This document shows, one piece after another, positions 51,201 through 64,000 of a stretch of DNA of 64,000 nucleotides. The notes below the pieces were generated by a model. It was not told where the DNA came from, ran no database searches, and was given only the letters and a program-made list of their open reading frames with translations. Numbering within the stretch: position 1 is the stretch's first letter; every line of letters starts with the position of its first letter. Position numbers and translations under genes: made by a program. This stretch comes from Chiridota heheva (Eukaryota; Echinodermata; Holothuroidea; Apodida; Chiridotidae), in NCBI GenBank assembly GCA_020152595.1, contig JAIGNY010000196.1, positions 480,001 through 544,000 of the forward strand, in the 5' to 3' direction.

Positions 51201-52710
51201 AAAAGCAATTAGTATTCCTTCATTTTAGGGATTCTAGATAAAGTACTATCTAAGATCTTACCTCGGCTATTGTTCTCTAATTGAGAGCAATTAGTATTCC
51301 TTCATTGTAAGGATTCTAGATAAAGTACTATCTAAGACCTAGCAAGACCTCAGCTATTGTTCTCCAGTTAAGAGCCATTAGTATTCCTTCATTTTAGGGA
51401 TTCTACATAAACTACTATCTAAGATCTTACCTCAGCTATTGTTCTCTAATTGAGAGCAATTAGTATTCCTTTATTGTAAGGATTCTAGATAAAGTACTAT
51501 CTAAGACCTAGCAAGACCTCAGCTATTGTTCTCCAATTAAGAGCCATTATTATTCCTTCATTTTAGGGATTCTACATGAAGTACTATCTAAGATCTTACC
51601 TCAGCTATTGTTCTCTAATTGAGAGCAATTAGTATTCCTTCATTGTAGGGATTCTAGATGAAATACTATCTAAGACCTAGCAAGACCTCAGCTATTGTTC
51701 TCCAATTGAGAGCCATTATTATTCCTTCATTTTAGGGATTCTACATGAAGTACTATCTAAGATCTTACCTCAGCTATTGTTCTCCAATTGAGAGCCATTA
51801 TTATTCCTTCATTTTAGGGATTCTAGATGAAGTACTATCTAAGATCTTACCTCGGCTATTGTTCTCCAATTGAGAGCTATTAGTATTCCTTCATTTGAGG
51901 GATTCCAGATGAAGTACTATCTAAGATCTTATCCAGCTATTGTTCTCCAATTGAGAGCTATTAGTATTCCTTCATTTGAGGGATTCTAGATGAAGTACTA
52001 TCTAAGATCTTACCTCAGCTATTGTTCTCCAATTGAGAGCAATTAGTATTCCTTCATTTGAGGGATTCTACATGAAGTACTATCTAAGATCTTACCTCAG
52101 CTGTTGTTCTCCAATTGAGAGCTATTAGTATTCCTTCATTTTAGGAATTCTAGATGAAGTACTATCAAAGATCTTACCTCGGCTATTGTTTTCCAATTGA
52201 GAGCCATTAGTATTACTTCATTTTAGGGATTCTACATGAAGTACTATCTAAGATCTTACCTCAGCTATTGTTCTCCAATTGAGAGCCATTAGTATTACTT
52301 CATTTTAGGGATTCTACATGAAGTACTATCTAAGATCTTACCTCAGCTATTGTTCTCCAATTGAGAGCGAGAGCTATAAGTATTCCTTTATTTTAGGGAT
52401 TCTAGATAAAGAACTGTTTAGGATCTTACCTCGGCTATTGTTCTCCAATTGAGTGCCATTAGTATTACTTCATTTTAGGGATTCTACATGAAGTACTATC
52501 TAAGATCTTACCTCGGCTATTGTTTTCCAAATGAGAGCAATTATTATTCCTTCATTTTAGAGATTCTACATGAAATACTATCTAAGATCTTACCTCGGAT
52601 ATTGTTCTCCAATTGAGAGCCATTAGTATTCCTTCATCTTTAGGGATTCTAGATGAAGTACTATCTAAGATCTAAACTCAGCTATTGTTCTCCAATTGAG
52701 AGCCATTAAT
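48238..52710. repeat. 82-83 bp satellite, about 54 units, with higher-order repeats
   Basis: Typical unit parts: AGGGATTCTAGATGAAGTAC, TATCTAAGATCTTACCTCGG, CTATTGTTCTCCACTTGAGA and GCTATTAGTATTCCTTCATT. Diagnostic variants recur in blocks: TTTTGGAGATTCTACATG at about 48657, 49315 and 50726; CTAATCAAAAGCAATTAG at 49693 and 51194; CTAAGACCTAGCAAGACC at 49831 and 51332 and neighbours. These give duplication offsets of about 657, 1411, 1501 and 2067 bp. On the minus strand most units read GAGGTAAGATC or GAGGCAAGATC. Confidence 0.97.
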
Positions 52711-52720
52711 GTTGATCAAG

Positions 52721-54981
<2,261 letters not shown>

Positions 54982-54989
54982 TGATCAAG

Positions 54990-55735
54990 AATGCTGATTT
55001 GTACACAGCAAAAACAAGGTAACATATATCTATCTAAGATTCACATATAACTGTATAAAACGATGGGGTTTATAATAGTCATAAGTGCAAAATTTTCCAG
55101 AGAAAAAGAAAAAATCTACCAATTTAATCTCTATTTTCCGAAATCAAGAAGCAAAACTTTGTGTCGAGATTTGTATGAAATTTACAAACATTCACATTTG
55201 TAATATTTTCTGCAACTATTTGAAGTTCGTTTGCACAGTATATGTAGAAACATACTGCATTATGGGTATATGGCGGCAAAGTTTTAAAATATACATACAA
55301 ATATATGTAAATATAAACAATTATATGAAATTAAGAGAGCAACTTAAAAGTATAAAAACAATATGCATGTCGAAAGCAATAGTAAACATTGCATTTAAAG
55401 ACTAAAAAAAACTTTTGAACCGGCAAGTTGATTTAAAAAGATTATACGGATGAATTAAAAGTGTAAATTTAGTGAAGAATTCACTTTTGTTAGTGCTGTA
55501 ATAATGGACGAATAAACTGTTTTAGTTGCTTGCATCTACGTAGTAAAGAAACAAATTATAATTGTTTAAAATCACAAGCGCATAGCACAACAAAGTAGAG
55601 TCATTACTACCTGCATGCAAGCATGGAGCTCTTAACTAGCTCCATGATGCATGTAAGTACTTTTGCCTCGTTGGTGAGTATGCCCGTTTGGGGTATGTGC
55701 ATATGACCACATTTCACTGCGACTAACAGTATAAG
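54990..55735. other. AT-rich intergenic DNA with one long hairpin
   Basis: At 55612-55652, CATGCAAG plus CATGGAGCT pairs with AGCTCCATG plus ATGCATG around a CTTAACT loop (9-bp perfect inner stem, imperfect outer stem). A frame at 55085-55405 is AT-driven and unrecognised. Confidence 0.4.
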
Positions 55736-56008
55736 GATTAATTCAGTGGTCAAGCAAGTCCATCTTATATAAAAGAGGACTTAAAAGAAACAAAATGGTG
55801 AAAAAAGCATTCAAAAATCTTATTCCGTTAAGGAGATATTCAAGTTTAAAATTTGGTATCATTTGTATAAAAACGACTGAAATCAGACTAGTTATAGTGA
55901 ACAAATTATCTTAAGCGGAATAAGATTTTTAAATGCTTCACTATTTTGTTTCTTTTGAATTCCCCCTTTATATAAGATGATCATGCTTGACTACTGAACT
56001 AATCCTTT
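55736..56008. mobile_element. TIR element (AAGGATTAGTTCAG family), copy 3, internally deleted
   Basis: Left arm AAGGATTAATTCAGTGGTC and CATTCAAAAATCTTATTCCG; right arm GGAATAAGATTTTTAAATGC and GAACTAATCCTTTA. Only about 50 bp of interior remain, so this is the shortest complete copy (273 bp). TA at both ends. Confidence 0.88.
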
Positions 56009-57059
56009 AAAAATATATTAAGCTTCTTTTTTTTAAATTTATCAAGACATGAAGTGAATTCAAAGATGTTCGGTCAAGTACATGTCACAACTCTTCATCT
56101 ATCTTCTGGTCACTTATTTATTTACAGGCTAAAATCATGTCTCAAGATGTATTGTCCTAAACACGAATATTTATATCTCTTTGAATCAAAAACAATATTA
56201 CTCCAAACGATGTATTTGTTTATTTGGATACAGTTTAAGTAATTTAGAAGTATTGTCACTACGGCTATTATCTTGCTATTATATGCACTTAAAATGCATG
56301 AAGAGATGTCAATAAAGCCTTTCCGAGTGGCACTTGAAGTTGATGTTAGGGTACCCAGTTGAAGTACCCATCGAAATAGTCAACTTGCCTTTAATATCAG
56401 GCAATTATCAAAAAGTTGATTTTGTTACAAAAAAAAATCTTGAACCACTACACCTCTCAACGAGTTTGCCTTATTCTTATATCGAGTGCCACGATAAACA
56501 CTTATTAGGCAAGTGCAACTACTGTTGTGTGTACTTACATTGCCGAAATATGTTTGTTTCAACTTGAGAAAAATTGTACCCTGATCCGGTTCTGATTGTT
56601 TTTAGATTAGCAGAAGTGTAAGCAATAGTTAACGAGGTGTTGACTTAATCTTAGCTTTGTCATACAATGTATACACCACATCGCTTTCCACAAATATGTG
56701 TATATATTGCTCTTTGTGTTTTCTCTTGTTTTTGATCCTGGGAGTGACGTGGATTAATGACTTTTGACGAATATGAACTTTGGTCTTTTTAGGCGAAAAG
56801 CGAGCGTATAGGCCTATCGCTTCTATTTTTAAAAGCCGAAAAAACTATCACACACTCCTTGTTCTGTCAGTCTGTAGGAAGTTCTGCAAGTAAATTGATA
56901 TGATCGTAATTTATTTTCCGTGGTCGCATATTGCCAGATGTTCCCCATGTGAAAAATATTAATGTAGATAGGCTGGGGGAAATTTCAGTATATGTGTATC
57001 ATGTTAACAAACGGAAACAAATCCTTCTTGTTAAATTACACGCAAAACTTCAATACTTA
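56009..57059. other. AT-rich intergenic DNA, nothing recognised
   Basis: Small frames at 56054-56242 and 56334-56567 resemble no family. Confidence 0.45.
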
Positions 57060-57475
57060 ATTGTTATATGTTTATTAGGCCACATACTGACTTTGTACGT
57101 GGAATTATGATACAGGTTTTTAGATTTCTATCTGGTAGTGATGCTTTGACTTCCTGTTATTTCTTGCATGTTTTAACTAATCCTCATGTAATACGTGGTA
57201 ACAGTTTAAAGCTGACCAAAAAGTTCTCACGGATTGATATTCAGCGTTTTGGTTTTTCGCAAAGAGTTGTTTAATGAGTGTAGTGGTTTGCCTGATTGGG
57301 AGATTAGCTCCAATTCTGTTCACAATTTCAAAGTTAACATCGATAAGTTCTTTACTAACTCTGGAGTCTTTGATTATTTATTTTATTTGTGGTGGTGGTG
57401 TTAGTTTGGGTTTTTTATGGGGTGATTAACCCTTCTTAATCCGTCATCTTGTTATATTATATTATATTATACCTA
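57060..57475 (+). pseudogene. Degraded non-LTR retrotransposon (CR1/Jockey-like) 3' end
   Basis: Translation from 57068 gives DFVRGIMIQVFRFLSGSDAL, then RGNSLKLTKKFSR and FSQRVV. This is the order of conserved words at the C-terminus of reverse transcriptases of CR1/L2/Jockey-type LINEs (RGDMIEVFKILSG, RGHSLKL, FFTQRVVNDWN, LPxxVV, SVNxFKxxLD). A 1-base shift and stop at about 57270 break the frame; the continuation, NECSGLP and HNFKVNIDKFF, is in the next frame and ends at a stop at 57402-57404. A short 3' part with a TTATA-repeat tail (57450-57472) follows. Only the last 100 or so codons remain, so it is 5'-truncated and dead. No function for neighbouring genes is implied. Confidence 0.8.
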
Positions 57476-57655
57476 TACATATAATCATAATCTTTTTATC
57501 TTAAACATTAAATCAAACGAGGAGAAAATTATCTTTGGACATTCTGAAATTATTATTCCGGTATTCATTAATACTCTGAACCCATCTGATACCCTGTGGT
57601 AAAAATAGAAAGGTTCTCATCGACATAACTATATAGCCAATATTTCATGAGCTTT

Positions 57656-58015
57656 ATAGCAAAATCGTAGTCAGGACTTTTCGCAAAGGAAGCACAAGCA
57701 CCTCGAAGAGGTGCACTTGGGCAAATTCTTCATACACTTTTATATTCTTTTTCGCACGAATTGTTTACAGGGTGGGGCACAGACCTTTACAAGTGACACG
57801 TCCCCTTCGCAGGGGACACGTCCCAGTACCCCACGCTGGTTATGAGAATGAGCTTTGGTGCTAGGTTAGTCATAACTGAGCCCAGGATCGGATGCACATT
57901 CTCAGACTAAAAGTCATGGAGTCTAAAATCAGTCCCTGGTCATCTGCACCCCTTTCGAATCACGTTTGATACTATAGTATACGTCCTGTTGGCTCCGGGC
58001 AGCTGCTGGGAAAAA
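57656..58015. other. GC-richer unassigned patch with stable hairpins
   Basis: GCACCTC-GAA-GAGGTGC (57698-57714) is a perfect 7-bp stem with a 3-base loop. GTCCCC-TTCGCA-GGGGAC follows near 57810, inside a direct repeat of GACACGTCCC. It could be a structured RNA or a degraded repeat; no family recognised. Confidence 0.35.
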
Positions 58016-58217
58016 CCCTCTTCCGAAGTGTGTACTGGAGAGTCAAGTGATCAAAGTCTATTTTACCGTTTTGTGCATATTTCCACCATTCTTATATTTC
58101 ATAATCTCATACGTGATGCACGCGTGCATAAGGTTTCGCAAAATAGTTAGCCAAGTGTTCACTTGATAACCAACTTGAGAAGTGTGCATTAAGTGTTGCA
58201 GCAGTCAGCCAATCAGC

Positions 58218-58386
58218 GACCCGTATCCCCCGTAAATGACCCGTATCCCCCGTAAATGATCCGTATCCCCCGTAAATGACCCGTATTTCCCGTAAATAAC
58301 CCGTAAATGATCCGTATCCCCCGTAAATGACCTGTATCTCCCGTAAATGACCCGTACCCCCCGTAAATGACCCATATTCCCGTAAA
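58218..58386. repeat. 20-bp G/C-run minisatellite, about 8-9 units
   Basis: Unit GACCCGTATCCCCCGTAAAT. The minus strand has GGGGG and GGG runs every 10 bp or so, giving G-quadruplex potential. The minus-strand frame across it comes from the repeat. Confidence 0.95.
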
Positions 58387-58668
58387 CAATCCTGGTGCTT
58401 GGTGTTCCCGGCAGACGCGTGATGGAAGAGTGTAATAATAGGGAGCGGAGCGTATAGATACCTCCCTTGAAAGCGTCACCACAGATGGGTCAGGAATTTT
58501 GTAGAAATCATAAACATATTTGATGTAACTATATTTATCACATAGCTACAGCTTTTACCTATCGTAAATATTTCGATTTCTTCAAGGTCTATACAGCTAT
58601 ATATGGCAATATGGAGCAATGAAGCAATTTCGTATACATTGTTCAAAAGATTTAGTCAATTTGAGCAG

Positions 58669-59240
<572 letters not shown>

Positions 59241-61316
59241 ATCCAAAATTGTGTCTGTAATCTATCTGTTTCAAACCCCACAAATTTGGAATGAAATTCG
59301 AAAACTCTTGTTCTTTCCAATGTGTTCATTCATTTAGAGGGTCCTACATTCAAAGTTTGCCCGGGCTGCCTAATTGACCATTCTCTCGGCGCCGATTTTT
59401 AATTCGAACTTTCAGTTTTGATGGTTTTTGCTCCCTGCGAAAGAAGTCTAACCACATCACTATAGAGCATGCAGGAACATGTCCAGACTTAATACCTCTT
59501 TAGCATTTACTAACAGTCAGCATGTGCTTGTTATAACATGTCAAAAATTACCAATCATTTCCTTTCATTCACTTTAAAGTATTATTTCAGAAGTGATTAA
59601 GGGGAGTTAGTTAAACTGATTAATGCGATTTGAAGTCGTGACAAAGCTATTACGTCCAATCAACTTACTGGTTTAGAAACGGTGGATATCTGATAATAAT
59701 TGTCATGTTATCGTTAGATTGTAATCATTAGAAGAATGGCTTGTACAGTTATAATTTGCAGTTATGATCTCTGCACGATTTTTGCGTGCGCCCGTATAAT
59801 TTACGATTTATTTCCAAACAACATAAAGTAACTAAAGATTTTGAAAATGACATTTTTAAATCAAAATGTTGCGCTTTCTTTTTCTGGTAATAAAATATTA
59901 AAGAAACAAACCTATAGATGTACATGAGCCTATAACTTTCTAGGCCTATAATGAATATATTTATTTTATGATTTCATGCCATAGCGCGCGTTCGGTGAAG
60001 GAGTTTACAAATTTGTTGACTCGTTTATTTTTATGGCGGTCTACAAAACTAGAAAAAATCGTAACAATTGAATGCATGTTTATATCAAGGAGCTTATACT
60101 GCGTGCAGTTCGAATTATCTATCACAGATAATATCCTTAATGAAGTCTCATCTTCAATAACTTTTAAGAAGGGTCCCCTTCTGCTAAATTTGGCCAGACA
60201 ATAATAGGCAGATATGACCAAAGTTAGATAGTGCCTGAATTGCAGATATGAAAATTACCAACTTTTTGAAATTGATTAACTTCGTTAAGTTGAATTTTTA
60301 AATGTGTGTATGCATGCAGTTGGAATATTTTTTGTTTAATTTGCCTTGAAATATTGCTTTTCCGTGTGTGGTGAAACAAAGATAGGAAAACTTAACGATT
60401 ATCATAAACGTCCAAAATTGTCGTAGCTTTTAAAGGACGCAAAAATCTAAAAATAAAATGTCAAATGGAATCACCTATTAACAGATTAATAGATAACATG
60501 CATGCACGAACTCTCCATTTGATTTAAACAAAAACAACACGGGGTATTTCAACTTGTATAGTGTATTGTGGAACACAGACTTAAGAACATTTGCTAATTC
60601 TTTACAAGAAAATATCAAGAAAATATTTACACTAAGACATCTCATAATGGAATTCAAGATAAGCCTTATTGCCCCAAAGTAATTTTCAAATTATTCACAT
60701 TTGTTCGTGCTATCAACATTTTACATTGTTGAAAACAAATCAGAATTTTAGATAATTCTTTTTACGTTATCCATTTCACTGCAAAATAAATTGCTCAATT
60801 AATCTTTTATCATTTAATGACCAACGTCAAAAAGTTTGTAAAACCGGTGGGAACATCGTTCTTTGAAAAGCGCGCTTTAGAAGAATATGGAAATGTTTTT
60901 TTTTTTTTAATCTAGTGAATTGTTACAACTAAAATGAAATCACGGAAATATAAAGTAAAATTGGCAAACGATTAAAAAACAATTTTGGCTCATGTTTTCA
61001 CATATATCATATATTATTGTGATTTGGTATATATGCGCAAAAGACAAAATAACACCCTTTTCTTAAGATACATTATGTTGTCGTATGCATTGAACGTGCC
61101 CCAATTTTCAAATTCCTTTGAATATACTTTTGTTTCTAATCCTCGTGAAATTATGAAAATGAGCTTAACCGTTTTCTTTTTTCAAAACTTAAATTCAAGC
61201 GATTCTCATTTACAATTTACCGTGAATTGGTCTTTCAATAATAATTCATGCACCGGACTACTTTAACACGGCGAAAGTTTGGAGTGCAAGTGCACAGCAA
61301 ATTAACCAAATGGAGT
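59241..61316. other. AT-rich intergenic DNA, nothing recognised
   Basis: Overlapping frames on both strands at 59961-60221 and one at 60985-61266 have no recognisable domain. Confidence 0.45.
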
Positions 61317-61375
61317 TGGGAGCATGTTGCCTCCCCCCCCCCTTCCCCCCTCCCTCCCTTTAACAGAAAAAGAAA
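61317..61375. repeat. Poly-C/T tract
   Basis: C-runs broken by T, about 40 bp, in otherwise AT-rich DNA. The G-rich complement could form unusual structures. Confidence 0.85.
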
Positions 61376-62008
61376 GGACTAAAAGAGTACAGGCCTCTTT
61401 ATACGTTTCAAGATATTTTGGCCCCTAAACTGCCAAATTCCAATATTATCAGCGGATGGAGATTAATGAATATTTTCTTTCTATTGTTTATTTACGAAAA
61501 TATGTGAGTTTAAATTTGGCACGTGATCTTTCTTGTTATATATAGATATATATGTAATAATTTCATCTAAACGTAAGCCATCTAACAGTTGAATATGTAC
61601 GGTTTTTAAAACAATGCTCTTTGCACTTTTCCCAGAAAAAAATGCTTACATTCTTGAAACTGTTGACTTATACTAATATTTAGATTTCACCGTATAATGT
61701 GTTCCGCTCAGTCAATGATAAAAGACTATATTGAGAAAGTTTCCGTCTCTAATTGCGATATTTCTTCCCGTGTACCTGTGTACCTGATCAGCATGGTAGT
61801 CATTAGTCCAACTTGGAAATGAGTTCACTATACCACCATAAAAGTATTCTATATGGATCTGGCTATGCAGAGGCATATACGGATGTATATATACTATAAT
61901 AAATGTGAAAATATAGCATTTTAAAGATTGAAGCCTGCAATAATGTTTTAGTTTAATAAAATTGTTTGTGGAAGATTATGAGAGCCTTGAGAGAGGCAAA
62001 AACCACTA
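61376..62008. other. AT-rich intergenic DNA, nothing recognised
   Basis: No supported feature. Confidence 0.5.
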
Positions 62009-62580
62009 AGCATTCTATATCTGAGAATAACTTTCAGGAGTGGTGGTTTACGTTCTCCTCCTTCCCCATCCTTCCATACATGTTATGCACAGTCAATAGT
62101 TTGCTACCTTGGATTTTAACAGTGTCCTTTCAATTATTAACAAAGGTGCCTTATTTCAAAGAGCAGTTTAAGAATTAAGTGAGCTCAGAGTGTATACCTA
62201 GCATTCTATATCTGAGAATAACTTTCAGGAGTGGTGGTTTACGTTCTCCTCCTTCCCCATCCTTCCATACATGTTATGCACAGTCAATAGTTTGCTACCT
62301 TGGATTTTAACAGTGTCCTTTCAATTATTAACAAAGGTGCCTTATTTCAAAGAGCAGTTTAAGAATTAAGTGAGCTCAGAGTGTATACCTAGCATTCTAT
62401 ATCTGAGAATAACTTTCAGGAGTGGTGGTTTACGTTCTCCTCCTTCCCCATCCTTCCATACATGTTATGCACAGTCAATAGTTTGCTACCTTGGATTTTA
62501 ACAGTGTCCTTTCAATTATTAACAAAGGTGCCTTATTTCAAAGAGCAGTTTAAGAATTAAGTGAGATCAAAGTGTATACC
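62009..62580 (+). repeat. 191-bp tandem triplication, near-identical units
   Basis: CATTCTATATCTGAGAATAA occurs at 62011, 62202 and 62393, each followed by GGAGTGGTGGTTTACG, a pyrimidine run and CATGTTATGCACAGTC. The units look identical except at the last boundary (GAGATCAAAG instead of GAGCTCAGAG), so the expansion is recent. It lies 0.85 kb downstream of the NK2 stop codon. Confidence 0.95.
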
Positions 62581-62717
62581 TTCTTAATTTGTGGGGAATT
62601 TGTGCCCCCATATTCACACATCTTGACATATAACAAGACATCACACTTGTATACGAAACTGAATCAGGAAAGTGTGCAAAAGTATATCGAAAAGTTTATA
62701 ATGCAGGGGTGGTGCTA

Positions 62718-62820
62718 GGACCGATTGGGATAGCCGATCGGAGATAGCCGTTCAGATCGGGGATAGCTTTCTCGATCGGGTGATAGCCTTACCGACCGGG
62801 GACAGCCTTCCTAGATGGGC
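62718..62820. repeat. 19-20 bp GATCGGGGATAGC minisatellite, about 5 units
   Basis: Units GATTGGGATAGCC, GATCGGAGATAGCC, GATCGGGGATAGC, GATCGGGTGATAGCC and GACCGGGGACAGCC with 5-6 bp spacers. GC-rich for the area. Confidence 0.85.
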
Positions 62821-63421
62821 AACTACTTCCCATGTCCCTAGATGACATCTTCCCTGGTATAGAGATGTATATTCAAGCTAACCAAAAGTCAAGAAGATTC
62901 CATCATTCTAAACGAAAGCTTGCATTATTAACACATCTCAAGTACCAACAAGACACAATTTAAAGAATCTTTTACAACCGATGTGACTACACTTTTATAC
63001 TACAATTTAGCATCAACCTGATGCACTTGCTTTTCATTCTCTTTACATTTCTGTTTTCTGTAATTTATAACGTCTTTCCCCACCTTTATCACACTTCCAA
63101 ATCCTCTCTACTCATCCTACCATAATAATGATTATTCTATTACAGTCGTTGACTATAATTGGTGATATATTGTGGTAACATCCATTACTTTATACCTATC
63201 ATGCATAAAAATGGCAAATTGGCCAACGACCAATATTTCTATGCATGAAATTTGCACGACTTTTTCCATTTTGAAAACTTGTTGGTATTTAGACTACTTC
63301 CGTTTGTATTGTTTCTGTGCCAGATTGCAAAGAGTTATTTTCCGATAATGAATATCAAGTGAGTTTTTTCAACACAAAAATAACGAAAACAGTACAAATT
63401 TACTAGTCACTGTATCTCATC
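62821..63421 (-). other. Probable 3' UTR / downstream flank of the NK2 gene
   Basis: Unique-looking AT-rich DNA immediately downstream of the NK2 stop codon. I see no AATAAA on the minus strand here, so the transcript end cannot be placed. No ORF or repeat is recognised. Confidence 0.35.
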
Positions 63422-64000
63422 TCACATATTTTGGGAATAGTAAGTCCGAGCCGCTGCTAATAAATACGGCGACGATGACGACACCGACGACGGTACCGCA
63501 TTCTCCAGACTACTTGGATCGGAGTTTGGGTACCCATTGGTATGCAACATATTTCCCGAAGCCGACTGGTGACTTGATAGCGATGTGTGAGACGATAAAC
63601 CATGAATTTGATTGGGTGTCGCGTGGTGATTATGGTTAGGGCTTAACCCCATTCCAGGTGCTACCGCTGACAAACCGTTTGACGCCTGTGATGCACAGGA
63701 AGGGGACTCTACGTGGGATACCGGACTCGTTTTGGGCGCTTGAGCACCGCTGGTTATTGATGTATTACCATGGGATAAGTGGTGCGCGTGGGATGATACT
63801 GAGTTAGCTGATACAGTACGCTGACTCTGGTGAACAGGGTGCCGGGAAGCTGCTGTCGGTTGTACTTTCTCCTCGTCCTCACAAACGTCCCTTTGTGTTT
63901 CCTGTTTGACATCAGGACCGTTAGAGTTCGAACCGTTACACGGTTTACCATCCTTTACGAGGACAGGTACTGCAACTCGGCGTGGATTTTGATGCACCGA
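63422..64000 (-). CDS. NK2-class homeobox protein, C-terminal exon (partial, Nk2.1-like)
   Basis: This is the last 192 codons and stop of a homeodomain transcription factor; the 5' part, including the homeodomain, lies beyond position 64000. Visible residues 6-21 are PRRVAVPVLVKDGKPC, the NK2-specific domain found C-terminal to the homeodomain in NK2 proteins. The lysine in LVKDGKPC matches Nkx2.1/2.4/scarecrow as I remember them; Nkx2.2 and Nkx2.5 types usually have arginine there. The remaining 170 residues are low-complexity, rich in Ser, His, Asn and Pro, and end AAARTYYSQNM, as expected of a divergent transactivation tail. It lacks the short Trp-ending terminus of vertebrate NKX2-1. The frame is open to the window edge, so no start codon should be placed here. 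In deuterostomes Nk2.1 acts in anterior ectoderm and pharyngeal endoderm. Local base composition is clearly richer in GC than the flanks. NK2 class is secure; Nk2.1 rather than Nk2.2 or Nk2.4 is an inference from one residue and from tail length. Confidence 0.9.
   Translation of the reverse strand, partial: SVHQNPRRVAVPVLVKDGKPCNGSNSNGPDVKQETQRDVCEDEEKVQPTAASRHPVHQSQRTVSANSVSSHAHHLSHGNTSITSGAQAPKTSPVSHVESPSCASQASNGLSAVAPGMGLSPNHNHHATPNQIHGLSSHTSLSSHQSASGNMLHTNGYPNSDPSSLENAVPSSVSSSSPYLLAAARTYYSQNM

Noticed and set aside
48238-52710. CRISPR array
   Set aside because: Units are contiguous 82-83 bp satellite repeats without unique spacers, in a eukaryotic genome.
57780-57850. Bacterial-type terminator or riboswitch hairpin
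   Set aside because: Context is eukaryotic and there is no gene or U-run following the stem.

Overview
This is eukaryotic genomic DNA: AT-rich, without operons or continuous genes, and dominated by introns or intergenic DNA, satellites and short non-autonomous transposons. It most likely comes from a marine invertebrate deuterostome, with an echinoderm as my best guess. The NK2-class homeobox gene, the tRNA-derived SINEs, the abundance of MITEs and the frequent AGGCCT palindromes fit this, but nothing proves the clade.

Only two protein-coding pieces can be supported. At the right edge (63422-64000, minus strand) is the C-terminal coding exon of an NK2 homeobox transcription factor. It retains the NK2-specific domain, with wording closer to Nk2.1 than Nk2.2; its homeodomain lies outside the window. 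At 22887-22949 (plus strand) a short exon with a good 3' splice site ends in a stop codon. It begins with residues GNYQQ, like the C-terminus of SS18/SYT, a BAF (SWI/SNF) subunit. If that is right, positions 1-22886 are largely one intron, and 22950 onward is 3' UTR and then an intergenic region of about 40 kb up to the NK2 gene.

Layout. 1-22.9 kb: probable intron with an ATT microsatellite (3.0-3.4 kb), old tandem and segmental duplications, a tRNA-derived SINE (11.3 kb), a hairpin-forming minisatellite (12 kb), a 2.4-kb 24-bp minisatellite in which nearly every unit carries GTAAGTAT-type 5' splice-site sequence (12.8-15.3 kb), a foldback insertion (16.1 kb), TIR elements, and a tandem piggyBac-like MITE array ending 64 bp before the exon. 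23-48 kb: intergenic, with piggyBac-like, hAT-like and Tc1-like MITEs, a second SINE, a paralogous duplication near 40.5-42.9 kb, and three long-TIR elements that share CAGTCCGG-type ends and perfect 5-bp target-site duplications. 48.2-52.7 kb: a satellite of about 54 units of 82-83 bp with nested higher-order repeats. 52.7-55.0 kb: a 2.26-kb element with a perfect 8-bp target-site duplication that is mostly (ATT)n. 55-63.4 kb: a MITE, a degraded LINE 3' end, GC-rich and TA-rich tandem repeats, and three near-identical 191-bp repeats downstream of NK2.

The recurring theme is that ends of small TIR transposons have been amplified into satellite arrays in three different families (21.5, 22.2 and 43.9 kb). 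Almost every long open frame in the window is an artefact of a repeat whose unit length is a multiple of three.
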